In this document: piece after piece, positions 31,004 through 37,647 of the stretch
Layout: the number at the start of each line of letters is the position of its first letter
Numbering within the stretch: position 1 is the stretch's first letter
DNA from: Paracoccus denitrificans
GTDB lineage: Bacteria; Pseudomonadota; Alphaproteobacteria; Rhodobacterales; Rhodobacteraceae
Length of the DNA stretch: 37,647 bases
Reading direction: 5' to 3'
NCBI GenBank assembly: GCA_005768755.1
Contig: VAFL01000024.1
Span: 1-37,647 of the forward strand
Translations under genes and position numbers: made by a program
Notes under the pieces: model-generated
Databases searched by the model: none
What the model saw: the letters and a program-made list of their open reading frames with translations, nothing else
Told to the model about the DNA's origin: nothing

Positions 31004-32050
31004 TCAGGCAGACTCTCGCCGGATCAGCGCAAAGCCGAGGTCGACCGTCGTGGGACCCTCTGTCCTGCCGTTGAAGCGTTGCAGCAGCGCGTTTGCCGCA
31101 GCCTTGCCAAGCGCGTTCCGGTCGACGCGGATGGTGGTGATGCTGGGCCAGGTATGTTCGGCGAAAACCTGATCGCCGAACCCCATCACGGCGATATCTT
31201 CGGGCACACGCAACCCGCGTGCATTCGCCTCGGTCAGGATACCCTGTGCGTATTGATCGGAACTGCAGAAAATCAGGCCACCCATGAATCCCTGCGTGTC
31301 AATCAGATTGGCAAGCGCCTCACGGCCCTGACCCAGTGTCGCGGTGCCGGCAGGGTAATCGACACGGGACACCGTCAGACCCGGCGTGGAGGCGGTGAAA
31401 CGCTCGATAAAGGCGTCACGTCGACGTCCGGCGCGCATGTCGCCTGCCGTCACGGTCGCCACGCGGACATATCCCGCGCCTTTCGCGAATTCGGCGGCGG
31501 CCCGCCCGACATCATGATGTGAAAAGCCGATGCAGCAGTCGATGGGCGTTTCAGTGATGTCCCAGACCTCGACCACAGGGATGGCCGCACCGATCAACAT
31601 GCGACGCGCCTCGGGGCTGTGATGAATGCCGGTCAGCAGGATACCGTCGGGGCGACGTGCCAGATGGGTGGCGATCATCTCTTGCTCGCGCAGCTGATCG
31701 AAGCCCGTTTCCGACATCATGATCTGATAGCCATGCTCTCGCATGATGTCAGCGAAGCCGTGCAGCAGACTGGAATAGACGATATTGGTGATCGAAGGCA
31801 CAAGCGCAGTAATCAGGTTGCTTTTGCGCGATGCAAGCGCGCCTGCCAGTGCGTTCGGGACAAAGCCCGTTGCTGCGATCGCGTCACGAATGCGGGCCAA
31901 CGTCTCGGGCGAAACCTTCGAAGGGTCTGAAAGCGCGCGCGACACAGTGACCTGAGAGACCCCCGCCAGCCGGCCGACCGTTGTCATCGTAACCGCCCCC
32001 TGCCGCTTTTGCGGGGGGGCGGCTGCGCGATCTGGGTCAACTTTCGTCAT
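31004..32050 (-). CDS. LacI-family transcriptional regulator
   Basis: The 348-residue protein has the LacI helix-turn-helix at about 21-68 (MTTVGRLAGVSQVTVSRALSDPSKVSPETLARIRDAIAATGFVPNALAGALAS), including the hinge-like tail. It continues with a periplasmic-binding-like effector domain (LITALVPSITNIVYSSLLHGFADIMREHGYQ; later VMGFGDQVFAEHTWPSITTIRVD). It is similar in plan to gluconate-type GntR/IdnR repressors. The frame opens at 32086; I use the ATG at 32050, but a start a few codons later is possible. It lies directly after tctA and probably controls tctCBA and the divergent dehydratase gene through two operators near 35232 and 35341. Confidence 0.92.
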   Translation of the reverse strand: MTKVDPDRAAAPPQKRQGAVTMTTVGRLAGVSQVTVSRALSDPSKVSPETLARIRDAIAATGFVPNALAGALASRKSNLITALVPSITNIVYSSLLHGFADIMREHGYQIMMSETGFDQLREQEMIATHLARRPDGILLTGIHHSPEARRMLIGAAIPVVEVWDITETPIDCCIGFSHHDVGRAAAEFAKGAGYVRVATVTAGDMRAGRRRDAFIERFTASTPGLTVSRVDYPAGTATLGQGREALANLIDTQGFMGGLIFCSSDQYAQGILTEANARGLRVPEDIAVMGFGDQVFAEHTWPSITTIRVDRNALGKAAANALLQRFNGRTEGPTTVDLGFALIRRESA

Positions 32051-32092
32051 GGCGCAGCATATGCCGACTGCTGATTGCCCGCGCAAGTCGCA

Positions 32093-33589
32093 TCACCCCT
32101 GCGCACCTTTCATGCTGGACTTTCGCCGCGCCAGCATGATCGACCCGGCGACAGATCCCGCGATCAGCAACCACAGCAGGACCGCGATCCAGCTTTTTGT
32201 GAAGAAGACAGACAGCGTGCCGAAGCTTTCAAGGCTTTTGACGAAGTAGATCTCGGCCGAGGGGCCCAGGATGAAGCCGATGATGAAGGGTGCGATCTCG
32301 ATCCCGACCTTTCCGGCCAGCCATCCAAACACACCGAAGATCAGCAGGGTCCAGACATCGAACATGATGCCGTAATTGATCGTATAGGCCCCGATCACGC
32401 ACATCATCAGGATGACAGGAAACAGGATGTGCTTGGGAATCGCCACGACAAGCGCCAGCCAGCGGATTGCGAAATACATGATGCCGAACATTGCGATATT
32501 CGCGATCAGCATGGCGATGATGATCGAATCCCAGGTGCCTGGATTGTTTCCGATGAACAAGGGGCCGACCTGAATGCCCTGCAAGGTAAACGCGCCGATC
32601 AGCAGGGCCGTTGTCGCATCGCCCGGAATCCCCAGCGACAGAAGCGGAACCATTGCGCCCCCGGTCAGCCCGTTATTGCCCGATTCCGACGCGATCACCC
32701 CGGCCGGATTGCCCTTGCCGAAGCTGTCGGGTTCCTTCGAGGCCGTCTTGGCGGCCGTATAGGCCAGGATCGACGCCGCCGACCCGCCCACGCCCGGCAG
32801 AATTCCCACGAAGGTGCCTATGCCAGAGGAGCGGACAAGATTGCCGATCTGACCCTTGAAGACCGACCAGCGGAAACGGGAATGCTCGCCCACCTTGATG
32901 TCTTTCAGGGACTGACCTTTCGGCATTCCGGCTTCGGCCGCTTCAAGAATGGTTGCCAGACCGAACAGACCGATCAGGACCGGCAGCAGCGAAAAGCCAC
33001 CCTCCAGCCAGTATTCGGTGCCGGGCGGGATCAGCCGGAACTGACCATTGCCGCCATTGGTCACGTCATAAACGCCGATCAGGCTGACGAAGATGCCCAG
33101 AAAGCCCGAAAAGATGCCCATCAGCATGTCTTCGGACAGCGCGGCCATGACGGTCAGCGCGAAAAGGATGATCAGAAATTTTTCGACATAGGAAAACTTG
33201 ATCGCGAACTCTGCCAGCGCGGGCGCGAAAAAGAACAGCGCCGCAAGCGAGATCAGACCGCCGACCAGTGACGCGATGATGCCGATACGAAGCCCTTTTT
33301 CGCCTTCGCCGCGCTGCGCCATCGGATATCCGTCGAAACAGGTGGTTATGGATGAGGGCGTGCCGGGAATGCCCAGCAGGATGGCGGGGACCAGTCCGCC
33401 AGAAATGCCACCGACATACAGGCCAAGAAGCAGCGCCAGGCCGTTGTCGAGGCCAAGCGAATAGGTCAGCGGCAGACAGACCGCGACCGCCATCGTGGCG
33501 GTCATCCCCGGAATGGCGCCGAAAATGATGCCGACCAGGGTCCCTGCGATAATCAGGAAGACATACATCGGCGTAATGAATTCAAACAT
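32093..33589 (-). CDS. tctA: Tripartite tricarboxylate transporter, large permease TctA
   Basis: The 498-residue protein has the TctA signature at its N-terminus, GTLVGIIFGAIPGMTATMAVAVCLPLTY, and the LLGIPGTPSSITTCFDGYPMAQRGEGEKGL region, with about eleven to twelve membrane helices. It drives uptake of a carboxylate captured by TctC. The ORF opens at a GTG (33598), but that codon abuts the AAGGA; the ATG at 33589 is eight bases after GGAG and is preferred. It is the third gene of tctC-tctB-tctA. Confidence 0.95.
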   Translation of the reverse strand: MFEFITPMYVFLIIAGTLVGIIFGAIPGMTATMAVAVCLPLTYSLGLDNGLALLLGLYVGGISGGLVPAILLGIPGTPSSITTCFDGYPMAQRGEGEKGLRIGIIASLVGGLISLAALFFFAPALAEFAIKFSYVEKFLIILFALTVMAALSEDMLMGIFSGFLGIFVSLIGVYDVTNGGNGQFRLIPPGTEYWLEGGFSLLPVLIGLFGLATILEAAEAGMPKGQSLKDIKVGEHSRFRWSVFKGQIGNLVRSSGIGTFVGILPGVGGSAASILAYTAAKTASKEPDSFGKGNPAGVIASESGNNGLTGGAMVPLLSLGIPGDATTALLIGAFTLQGIQVGPLFIGNNPGTWDSIIIAMLIANIAMFGIMYFAIRWLALVVAIPKHILFPVILMMCVIGAYTINYGIMFDVWTLLIFGVFGWLAGKVGIEIAPFIIGFILGPSAEIYFVKSLESFGTLSVFFTKSWIAVLLWLLIAGSVAGSIMLARRKSSMKGAQG

Positions 33590-33601
33590 CAGCGTCACTC
33601 C

Positions 33602-34021
33602 TTATGGCAGGGTCAGCGCGAAGACATAGGTGAACAACCACCACACCAGTGTGGGCGCAGCCACCGCAACGATCAGAACCGGGATCAGGCTGCGGATATT
33701 TCGTTCATGCATGTAAAGGATGCCTATCCCCGCGACGAAGGGGATCGAGCAGATGAGGAACCCAAGCCCCGTATTCGGCCAGCGGTCGCCCACCGGCACC
33801 ATCAGCAGGAAATAGATCACCGTCAGGGCCAGCGTGCCGAAGAAACGGGGCTTGTCCATCTGTGCGAAGCAGCGCGACCACATCGCGCCTGAATTCGCGA
33901 TTGCGCCCCTGCGCGTGACCACGATGGCCGCGCCAAGCAGCAACAGAATGACCCCGATCAAAGTCGGAAACAGCAAGTGTGACGTTTCGAAATTGACAGA
34001 AACTGAAAGCAGGTCGGCCAT
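33602..34021 (-). CDS. tctB: Tripartite tricarboxylate transporter, small permease TctB
   Basis: The 139-residue protein has four hydrophobic helices: about 18-36, 57-75, 80-98 and 110-135. This size and layout are typical of TctB, which has little conserved sequence. The position between tctC and tctA confirms the call. The frame opens at 34060, but the ATG at 34021 follows AGGGGA. Confidence 0.88.
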   Translation of the reverse strand: MADLLSVSVNFETSHLLFPTLIGVILLLLGAAIVVTRRGAIANSGAMWSRCFAQMDKPRFFGTLALTVIYFLLMVPVGDRWPNTGLGFLICSIPFVAGIGILYMHERNIRSLIPVLIVAVAAPTLVWWLFTYVFALTLP

Positions 34022-34062
34022 GGGCGATCCCCTGTAAAGCTGGTGGAAATCTGGCAGCAAGC

Positions 34063-34084
34063 GGGGCCGCCCGCAGGCGGCCCC
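34063..34084 (-). terminator. Intra-operon hairpin after tctC
   Basis: A perfect 9-bp stem (GGGGCCGCC with GGCGGCCCC) and four-base loop lie between the tctC stop at 34100 and the tctB start at 34021. There is no T-run. The position matches the hairpin after dctP. Confidence 0.7.
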
Positions 34085-34099
34085 GGCAATCGCGGTCGA

Positions 34100-35152
34100 T
34101 TACTGCGCCGGCTCTTTCAGGCGCCCGATGATCTCTGCATAGGCGTCGCGCTTTTCCATCAGATGCGCCGAGGCTTCGGCCATGGGACGGAAGTCGGGGA
34201 TGAAGAATGCCTCGAGCAGACGGTTTTTCAGCGTATCCTGCGCAAAGACCTCTGCCAGAGCGGTGTCGATGGTTTCCATCTGCGCCGGATCCATATCCTT
34301 GTTGTAGATCAGGAAGAATTCCTTGTCGAAAGTGAAGTCTTCGCCATTCGGGCGCGCGATCTTGGTCGCGGGCGATGCATATTGCATCATGTCATCACGG
34401 GTCATCGCGCCCATGCCCTCCTCTGGTCCGCCTTGCAGCGCCTCGGGCGTGGCCGTGATCCAGATGAAGCGCATGGCCTTCTGATCGTCATCGGGCAGCT
34501 CGGCAAATTGCTCATTGGCCTGGATCGAGCCGTTGATGACTTCTGCAAGACCGTCGAACAGGGCCTGATTCTTGTCGGCCTGATCGCCGGTATTCATCGC
34601 GACGATATTCTCCTCGGATCCGGGGGAGGCTTCGCGCGCGGCGCTCTTCAGTGCTGAAAAGCCGATCTCGGAAACACCGCCCGGCTGGATCGCGACGCGC
34701 ACCTGTTCACCGTCTGCGGCGGCCTTCAGGATATCATCCATCGTCTGATAGGGTGAATCCTTGCTGACCAGATAGGCGTTGCCGGGGTTGATGGCCAGCG
34801 TCGGGCCGACGACGAATTCGGCGAACGGATCCGGGCTGCCCGGGATGCCGTAAAGATTGGCAAGATAGGACTGGTCATGATGCAGCATGATCGTCGTGCC
34901 GCGCTTGTCGCGCCCGACGGCCTTGAACGCCTCGGATGCGCCGACAGCGTCGACCTTGATGTTCACGCCAAGCTGTTCGGACAGCGCTTCGGCCACAAGC
35001 GACGCGGCCTGATAGGTATCACCCCCGGTCGAGCCCGAGCCGATGACAAGGCGCACATTGCGCGGCAGGTCCTGGGCTGCGGCCATCATCGGCTGCGCCA
35101 GCATCGCGGCACTGCAGGCCGCCGCCAGAATCATTCTGCGGGTCAGTTTCAT
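34100..35152 (-). CDS. tctC: Tripartite tricarboxylate transporter substrate-binding protein TctC
   Basis: The 350-residue protein has a signal peptide (LTRRMILAAACSAAMLAQPMMAAAQ) and the TctC/BUG opening VRLVIGSGSTGGDTYQAASLVAEALSEQLGVNIKVDAVG. In TctC relatives the segment after the first strand binds the carboxylate through backbone and water contacts. The ATG at 35152 follows GGGAGGA. Context (sugar-acid dehydratase, oxoglutarate semialdehyde dehydrogenase, LacI regulator) suggests an aldonate or related sugar acid rather than citrate. Confidence 0.92.
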   Translation of the reverse strand: MKLTRRMILAAACSAAMLAQPMMAAAQDLPRNVRLVIGSGSTGGDTYQAASLVAEALSEQLGVNIKVDAVGASEAFKAVGRDKRGTTIMLHHDQSYLANLYGIPGSPDPFAEFVVGPTLAINPGNAYLVSKDSPYQTMDDILKAAADGEQVRVAIQPGGVSEIGFSALKSAAREASPGSEENIVAMNTGDQADKNQALFDGLAEVINGSIQANEQFAELPDDDQKAMRFIWITATPEALQGGPEEGMGAMTRDDMMQYASPATKIARPNGEDFTFDKEFFLIYNKDMDPAQMETIDTALAEVFAQDTLKNRLLEAFFIPDFRPMAEASAHLMEKRDAYAEIIGRLKEPAQ

Positions 35153-35224
35153 GCTATCCTCCCATTGGTCGCGCCGCGACCATTCCCTTGAATTCAACGC
35201 GCTCCCCATCACGCCAAACGCGCA

Positions 35225-35240
35225 ATGTATACGCATACAT
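35225..35240. promoter_or_regulatory. LacI-type operator 1 (tctC side)
   Basis: ATGTAT-ACGC-ATACAT has six-base arms and a central CG, the layout of LacI-family sites. It lies 73-88 bases before the tctC start, just downstream of a minus-strand TTGACA (35273 to 35268) with AT-rich TGTTTAAT near the expected -10. Binding there should block transcription. Confidence 0.7.
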
Positions 35241-35320
35241 CATTAAACATCACAGTTTGATACATTCTGTCAACACTCGATTTTACATTCGCAAATTTTG
35301 CCAATAGTCGCCAAATTCCG

Positions 35321-35349
35321 TTGACAGGCAGGAATGAATACGCATACAC
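35321..35349 (+). promoter_or_regulatory. Promoter of the dehydratase operon
   Basis: A consensus TTGACA (35321-35326) is followed 16 to 18 bases later by CATACA/TACACA as -10. The leader to the ATG at 35383 would be about 25 bases and contains AGGAGGA. Confidence 0.5.
35334..35349. promoter_or_regulatory. LacI-type operator 2 (dehydratase side)
   Basis: ATGAATACGCATACAC matches operator 1 at 14 of 16 positions. It overlaps the expected -10 of a plus-strand promoter whose -35 is TTGACA at 35321-35326. The two operator centres are 109 bases apart. Confidence 0.65.
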
Positions 35350-35382
35350 AAATCAAACCCACCCAGCATCAGGAGGAATGCC

Positions 35383-37125
35383 ATGGCCAAGGACGGGCAC
35401 ATCACGCCGGATCAATTGCGCAGCGCACGCTGGTTTGCGCCGGACGATCTGCGCAGCTTCGGCCACCGCTCTCGGATGATGCAGCTCGGCTATTCCGAGG
35501 CGGATTTCATGGGCAAGCCGATCATCGGCATTCTGAACACCTGGTCGGAACTGAATTCCTGCCACAGCCACTTTCCCGAACGCGTCAGGGACGTGAAGCG
35601 CGGCATCCTGCAGGCGGGCGGCCTGCCGGTGGAAATGCCCGCGCTGTCGGTCGATGAAAGCTTCAACAAGCCGACCTCGATGCTGTATCGCAACATGCTG
35701 GCGATGGAGACAGAGGAACAGATCCGCGCCCACCCGCTGGACGGCGTCGTGCTGATGGGCGGGTGCGACAAGACCACGCCGGGTCTGGTCATGGGCGCGA
35801 TCACGGCAGGCGTGCCGATGATTTTCCTGCCCGCGGGCCCGATGCTGCGCGGCCATTACGCGGGCAATATCCTCGGCTCGGGCTCGGACGCGTGGAAATA
35901 CTGGGACGAACGCCGTGCCGGCAATATCACCGACGAACAGTGGCTGGGTGTTCAGGGCGGCATCGCCCGCTCGGCCGGGACCTGCATGACCATGGGCACG
36001 GCCAGCACAATGACCTCTATCACGGAAGCGATGGGGCTGTCGCTGCCGGGTGCCTCGTCCATTCCCGCCGCCGATTCCGGGCATCAGCGCATGGGCGCCG
36101 ATTGCGGGCGGCGGATTGTGGAAATGGTGTTGGAAGGCCTGACACCCGACAAGATCGTGACCGAGACGGCGGTGCGCAACGCGGCCCTTGTCGGCATGGC
36201 CACGGGCTGTTCGACCAATGCCGTCGTCCACCTGATCGCCATGGCGCGCCGCGCCGGCGTCGATCTGACGCTGGATGATCTGGACGCGCTTGGCCGCGAA
36301 GTGCCGATGATCTGCAATGTCCGCCCTTCAGGCAAAGACTACCTGATGGAGGATTTCTATATGGCCGGGGGGCTGCGGGCGCTGATGGTGCAGCTTGCGG
36401 GCAAGCTGGACCTGTCCGCGCTGACCGTGACCGGCCGGACCATGGGCGAGGGAATCGAAGGCGCGCAGGTCTATAATGACGACGTGATCCGGCCGCTGTC
36501 TAACCCGGTCTATCACGAGGGATCGCTGGCGGTGCTGCGGGGCAATCTGTGCCCCGATGGCGCGGTCATCAAGCCCGCCGCCTGCGATCCGAAATACTGG
36601 GTCCATGAAGGCCCGGCACTGGTTTTCGACAGCTATCCCGAGATGAAGAAGGCCGTCGATGACGAGAATCTGGACGTCACGCCCGATACGGTGATGGTGC
36701 TGCGCAATGCCGGTCCCCTGGGCGGGCCGGGCTTCCCCGAATGGGGGATGCTGCCGATCCCCAAGGCGCTGATCAAGCAGGGCCATCGCGACATGCTGCG
36801 GATTTCGGATGCGCGGATGTCCGGCACGTCCTACGGTGCCTGCGTGCTGCACGTTGCGCCCGAAAGCTTCGTCGGCGGACCGCTTGCCCTGCTGAAAACC
36901 GGCGATACAGTGCGGCTGGACCTGCCGAACCGCCGGTTGGACATGCTGGTCGACGAGGCCGAAATCGAACGCCGCCGCGCCGCATGGACCGCGCCCGAAC
37001 CGAAATTCGAACGCGGCTGGGGCTATATGTTCTCTCGCCATGTGACGCAGGCCGACAAAGGCTGCGACTTCGACTATCTCGAACGCGATTTCGGCAAGGC
37101 TGCCGGCGAACCTGACATCTACTGA
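35383..37125 (+). CDS. IlvD/Edd-family sugar-acid dehydratase
   Basis: The 580-residue protein is an iron-sulfur dehydratase of the IlvD/Edd family. Likely cluster cysteines are C60 (NSCHSH), C128 (GGCDKTTPG) and C201 (GTCMTMGTAST), and K130 follows C128 as the carbamylated metal-binding lysine of the family does. Length and the region NTWSELNSCHSHFPERV fit the aldonate (arabinonate/xylonate) dehydratase branch rather than valine-pathway IlvD. The product would be a 2-keto-3-deoxy sugar acid. AGGAGGA precedes the ATG. An oxoglutarate-semialdehyde dehydrogenase gene follows after 18 bases, which supports the pentonate route. Confidence 0.9.
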   Translation: MAKDGHITPDQLRSARWFAPDDLRSFGHRSRMMQLGYSEADFMGKPIIGILNTWSELNSCHSHFPERVRDVKRGILQAGGLPVEMPALSVDESFNKPTSMLYRNMLAMETEEQIRAHPLDGVVLMGGCDKTTPGLVMGAITAGVPMIFLPAGPMLRGHYAGNILGSGSDAWKYWDERRAGNITDEQWLGVQGGIARSAGTCMTMGTASTMTSITEAMGLSLPGASSIPAADSGHQRMGADCGRRIVEMVLEGLTPDKIVTETAVRNAALVGMATGCSTNAVVHLIAMARRAGVDLTLDDLDALGREVPMICNVRPSGKDYLMEDFYMAGGLRALMVQLAGKLDLSALTVTGRTMGEGIEGAQVYNDDVIRPLSNPVYHEGSLAVLRGNLCPDGAVIKPAACDPKYWVHEGPALVFDSYPEMKKAVDDENLDVTPDTVMVLRNAGPLGGPGFPEWGMLPIPKALIKQGHRDMLRISDARMSGTSYGACVLHVAPESFVGGPLALLKTGDTVRLDLPNRRLDMLVDEAEIERRRAAWTAPEPKFERGWGYMFSRHVTQADKGCDFDYLERDFGKAAGEPDIY

Positions 37126-37143
37126 TCATCAAGGGAGACCCCG

Positions 37144-37647
37144 ATGCCCTTCACCCCTCATGGCAAGCACCTGATCGCTGGCGATTGGGTTTCCGGTGGC
37201 GAGACATTTTCCAGCGAACCGGCGCATGGCCCGTCGCATGATTTCAGCGTCGGCACCGTCGATCTGGTCAACGCGGCCTGTGAAGCGGCCGAGGATGCCT
37301 TCTGGACCTATGCCTATACCAGTCGCGAGGACCGTGCCGCCTTCCTGGACGCCATTGCCGACGAGATCGAGGCCCGCGCCGAGCAGATCACCGAAATCGG
37401 TAGCCAGGAAACCGGCCTGCCCGAAGCGCGCCTGCAGGGCGAACGTGGCCGGACCACGGGCCAGTTGCGCCTGTTCGCGGACCATATCCGCAAGGGTGAT
37501 TACCTCGACCGCCGCCACGACAAGGCGCTGCCCGACCGTCAGCCGGCACCGCGCCCCGATCTGCGCGTGATCCAGCGGCCCATCGGCCCGGTCGCGGTGT
37601 TCGGTGCCTCGAACTTCCCGCTGGCTTTCTCGACTGCGGGCGGCGAC
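37144..37647 (+). CDS. Aldehyde dehydrogenase, 2-oxoglutarate semialdehyde type (partial)
   Basis: The first 168 codons are in the window and the gene runs off the right edge. The start MPFTPHGKHLIAGDWVSGGETFSSEPAHG and the segment GPVAVFGASNFPLAFSTAGGD are those of the NADP-dependent aldehyde dehydrogenases that oxidise 2,5-dioxopentanoate (2-oxoglutarate semialdehyde) to 2-oxoglutarate. The catalytic cysteine lies outside the window. AAGGGAGA precedes the ATG. It is the last step of oxidative pentonate and hexarate breakdown, in line with the upstream dehydratase. Confidence 0.88.
   Translation, partial: MPFTPHGKHLIAGDWVSGGETFSSEPAHGPSHDFSVGTVDLVNAACEAAEDAFWTYAYTSREDRAAFLDAIADEIEARAEQITEIGSQETGLPEARLQGERGRTTGQLRLFADHIRKGDYLDRRHDKALPDRQPAPRPDLRVIQRPIGPVAVFGASNFPLAFSTAGGD

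Noticed and set aside
32075..33271. A 398-codon plus-strand open frame opposite tctA
   Set aside because: Asp/His/Gln-rich shadow of the tctA codons, with no recognisable domain.
33590..33598. GTG at 33598 as the tctA start
   Set aside because: It directly abuts AAGGA, leaving no spacer; the ATG at 33589 has eight bases.

Overview
The window looks like chromosomal DNA from a GC-rich alphaproteobacterium, most likely Rhodobacteraceae (Paracoccus/Roseobacter type). This is inferred from base composition, the rplM-rpsI and trpS neighbourhoods, and three secondary transport systems fed by solute-binding proteins (TAXI-TRAP, DctPQM-TRAP and TctABC) arranged around sugar-acid catabolic genes. No rRNA, tRNA, CRISPR array or complete insertion sequence was recognised.

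Region 1 (1-6526) is mostly core genome. It holds an SMR guanidinium exporter gene preceded by what reads as a guanidine-II (mini-ykkC) riboswitch, an EamA-type permease, a small zinc-ribbon protein, the rplM-rpsI ribosomal pair with a clear terminator, a hotdog thioesterase divergent from a crotonase-fold protein that lacks both classical glutamates, a rhomboid-fold protein that has lost its catalytic residues, and trpS. The first 263 bases hold no gene I can support.

Region 2 (6527-9073) is an AT-richer island between trpS and ggt. Two consecutive minus-strand genes encode a ParB/DGQHR-like protein and a protein with an RN-x3-H motif typical of HEPN ribonucleases. A perfect 17-bp palindrome lies upstream. 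This is the best candidate for an undescribed defence or toxin-antitoxin-like system, and its function is inference.

Region 3 (9074-17897) contains a periplasmic gamma-glutamyltransferase, two overlapping genes for secreted proteins of unknown function, and an RND efflux pump with its membrane fusion protein.

Region 4 (17937-22554) is a TAXI-type TRAP operon (Tat-exported binding protein, DUF1850 protein, fused permease) joined by 1- and 4-base overlaps and divergent from an IclR regulator.

Region 5 (22561-30925) is a hexuronate/aldarate-type catabolic locus: dctP-dctQ-dctM, an enolase-superfamily gene interrupted by an in-frame amber codon, and a DHDPS-family lyase/aldolase on the minus strand; uronate dehydrogenase and an SMP-30 lactonase on the plus strand; and a GntR regulator and an SGNH hydrolase. 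Read as a pathway: uptake, oxidation of the uronate to an aldaric lactone, hydrolysis, dehydration and further breakdown. The dehydration step may be broken by the amber codon.

Region 6 (31004-37647) is a second sugar-acid locus: a LacI-type regulator, tctC-tctB-tctA, and a divergent IlvD/Edd sugar-acid dehydratase followed by an aldehyde dehydrogenase of the 2-oxoglutarate-semialdehyde type that runs off the window. Two copies of a near-palindromic operator containing ATACGCATACA lie on the two divergent promoters.
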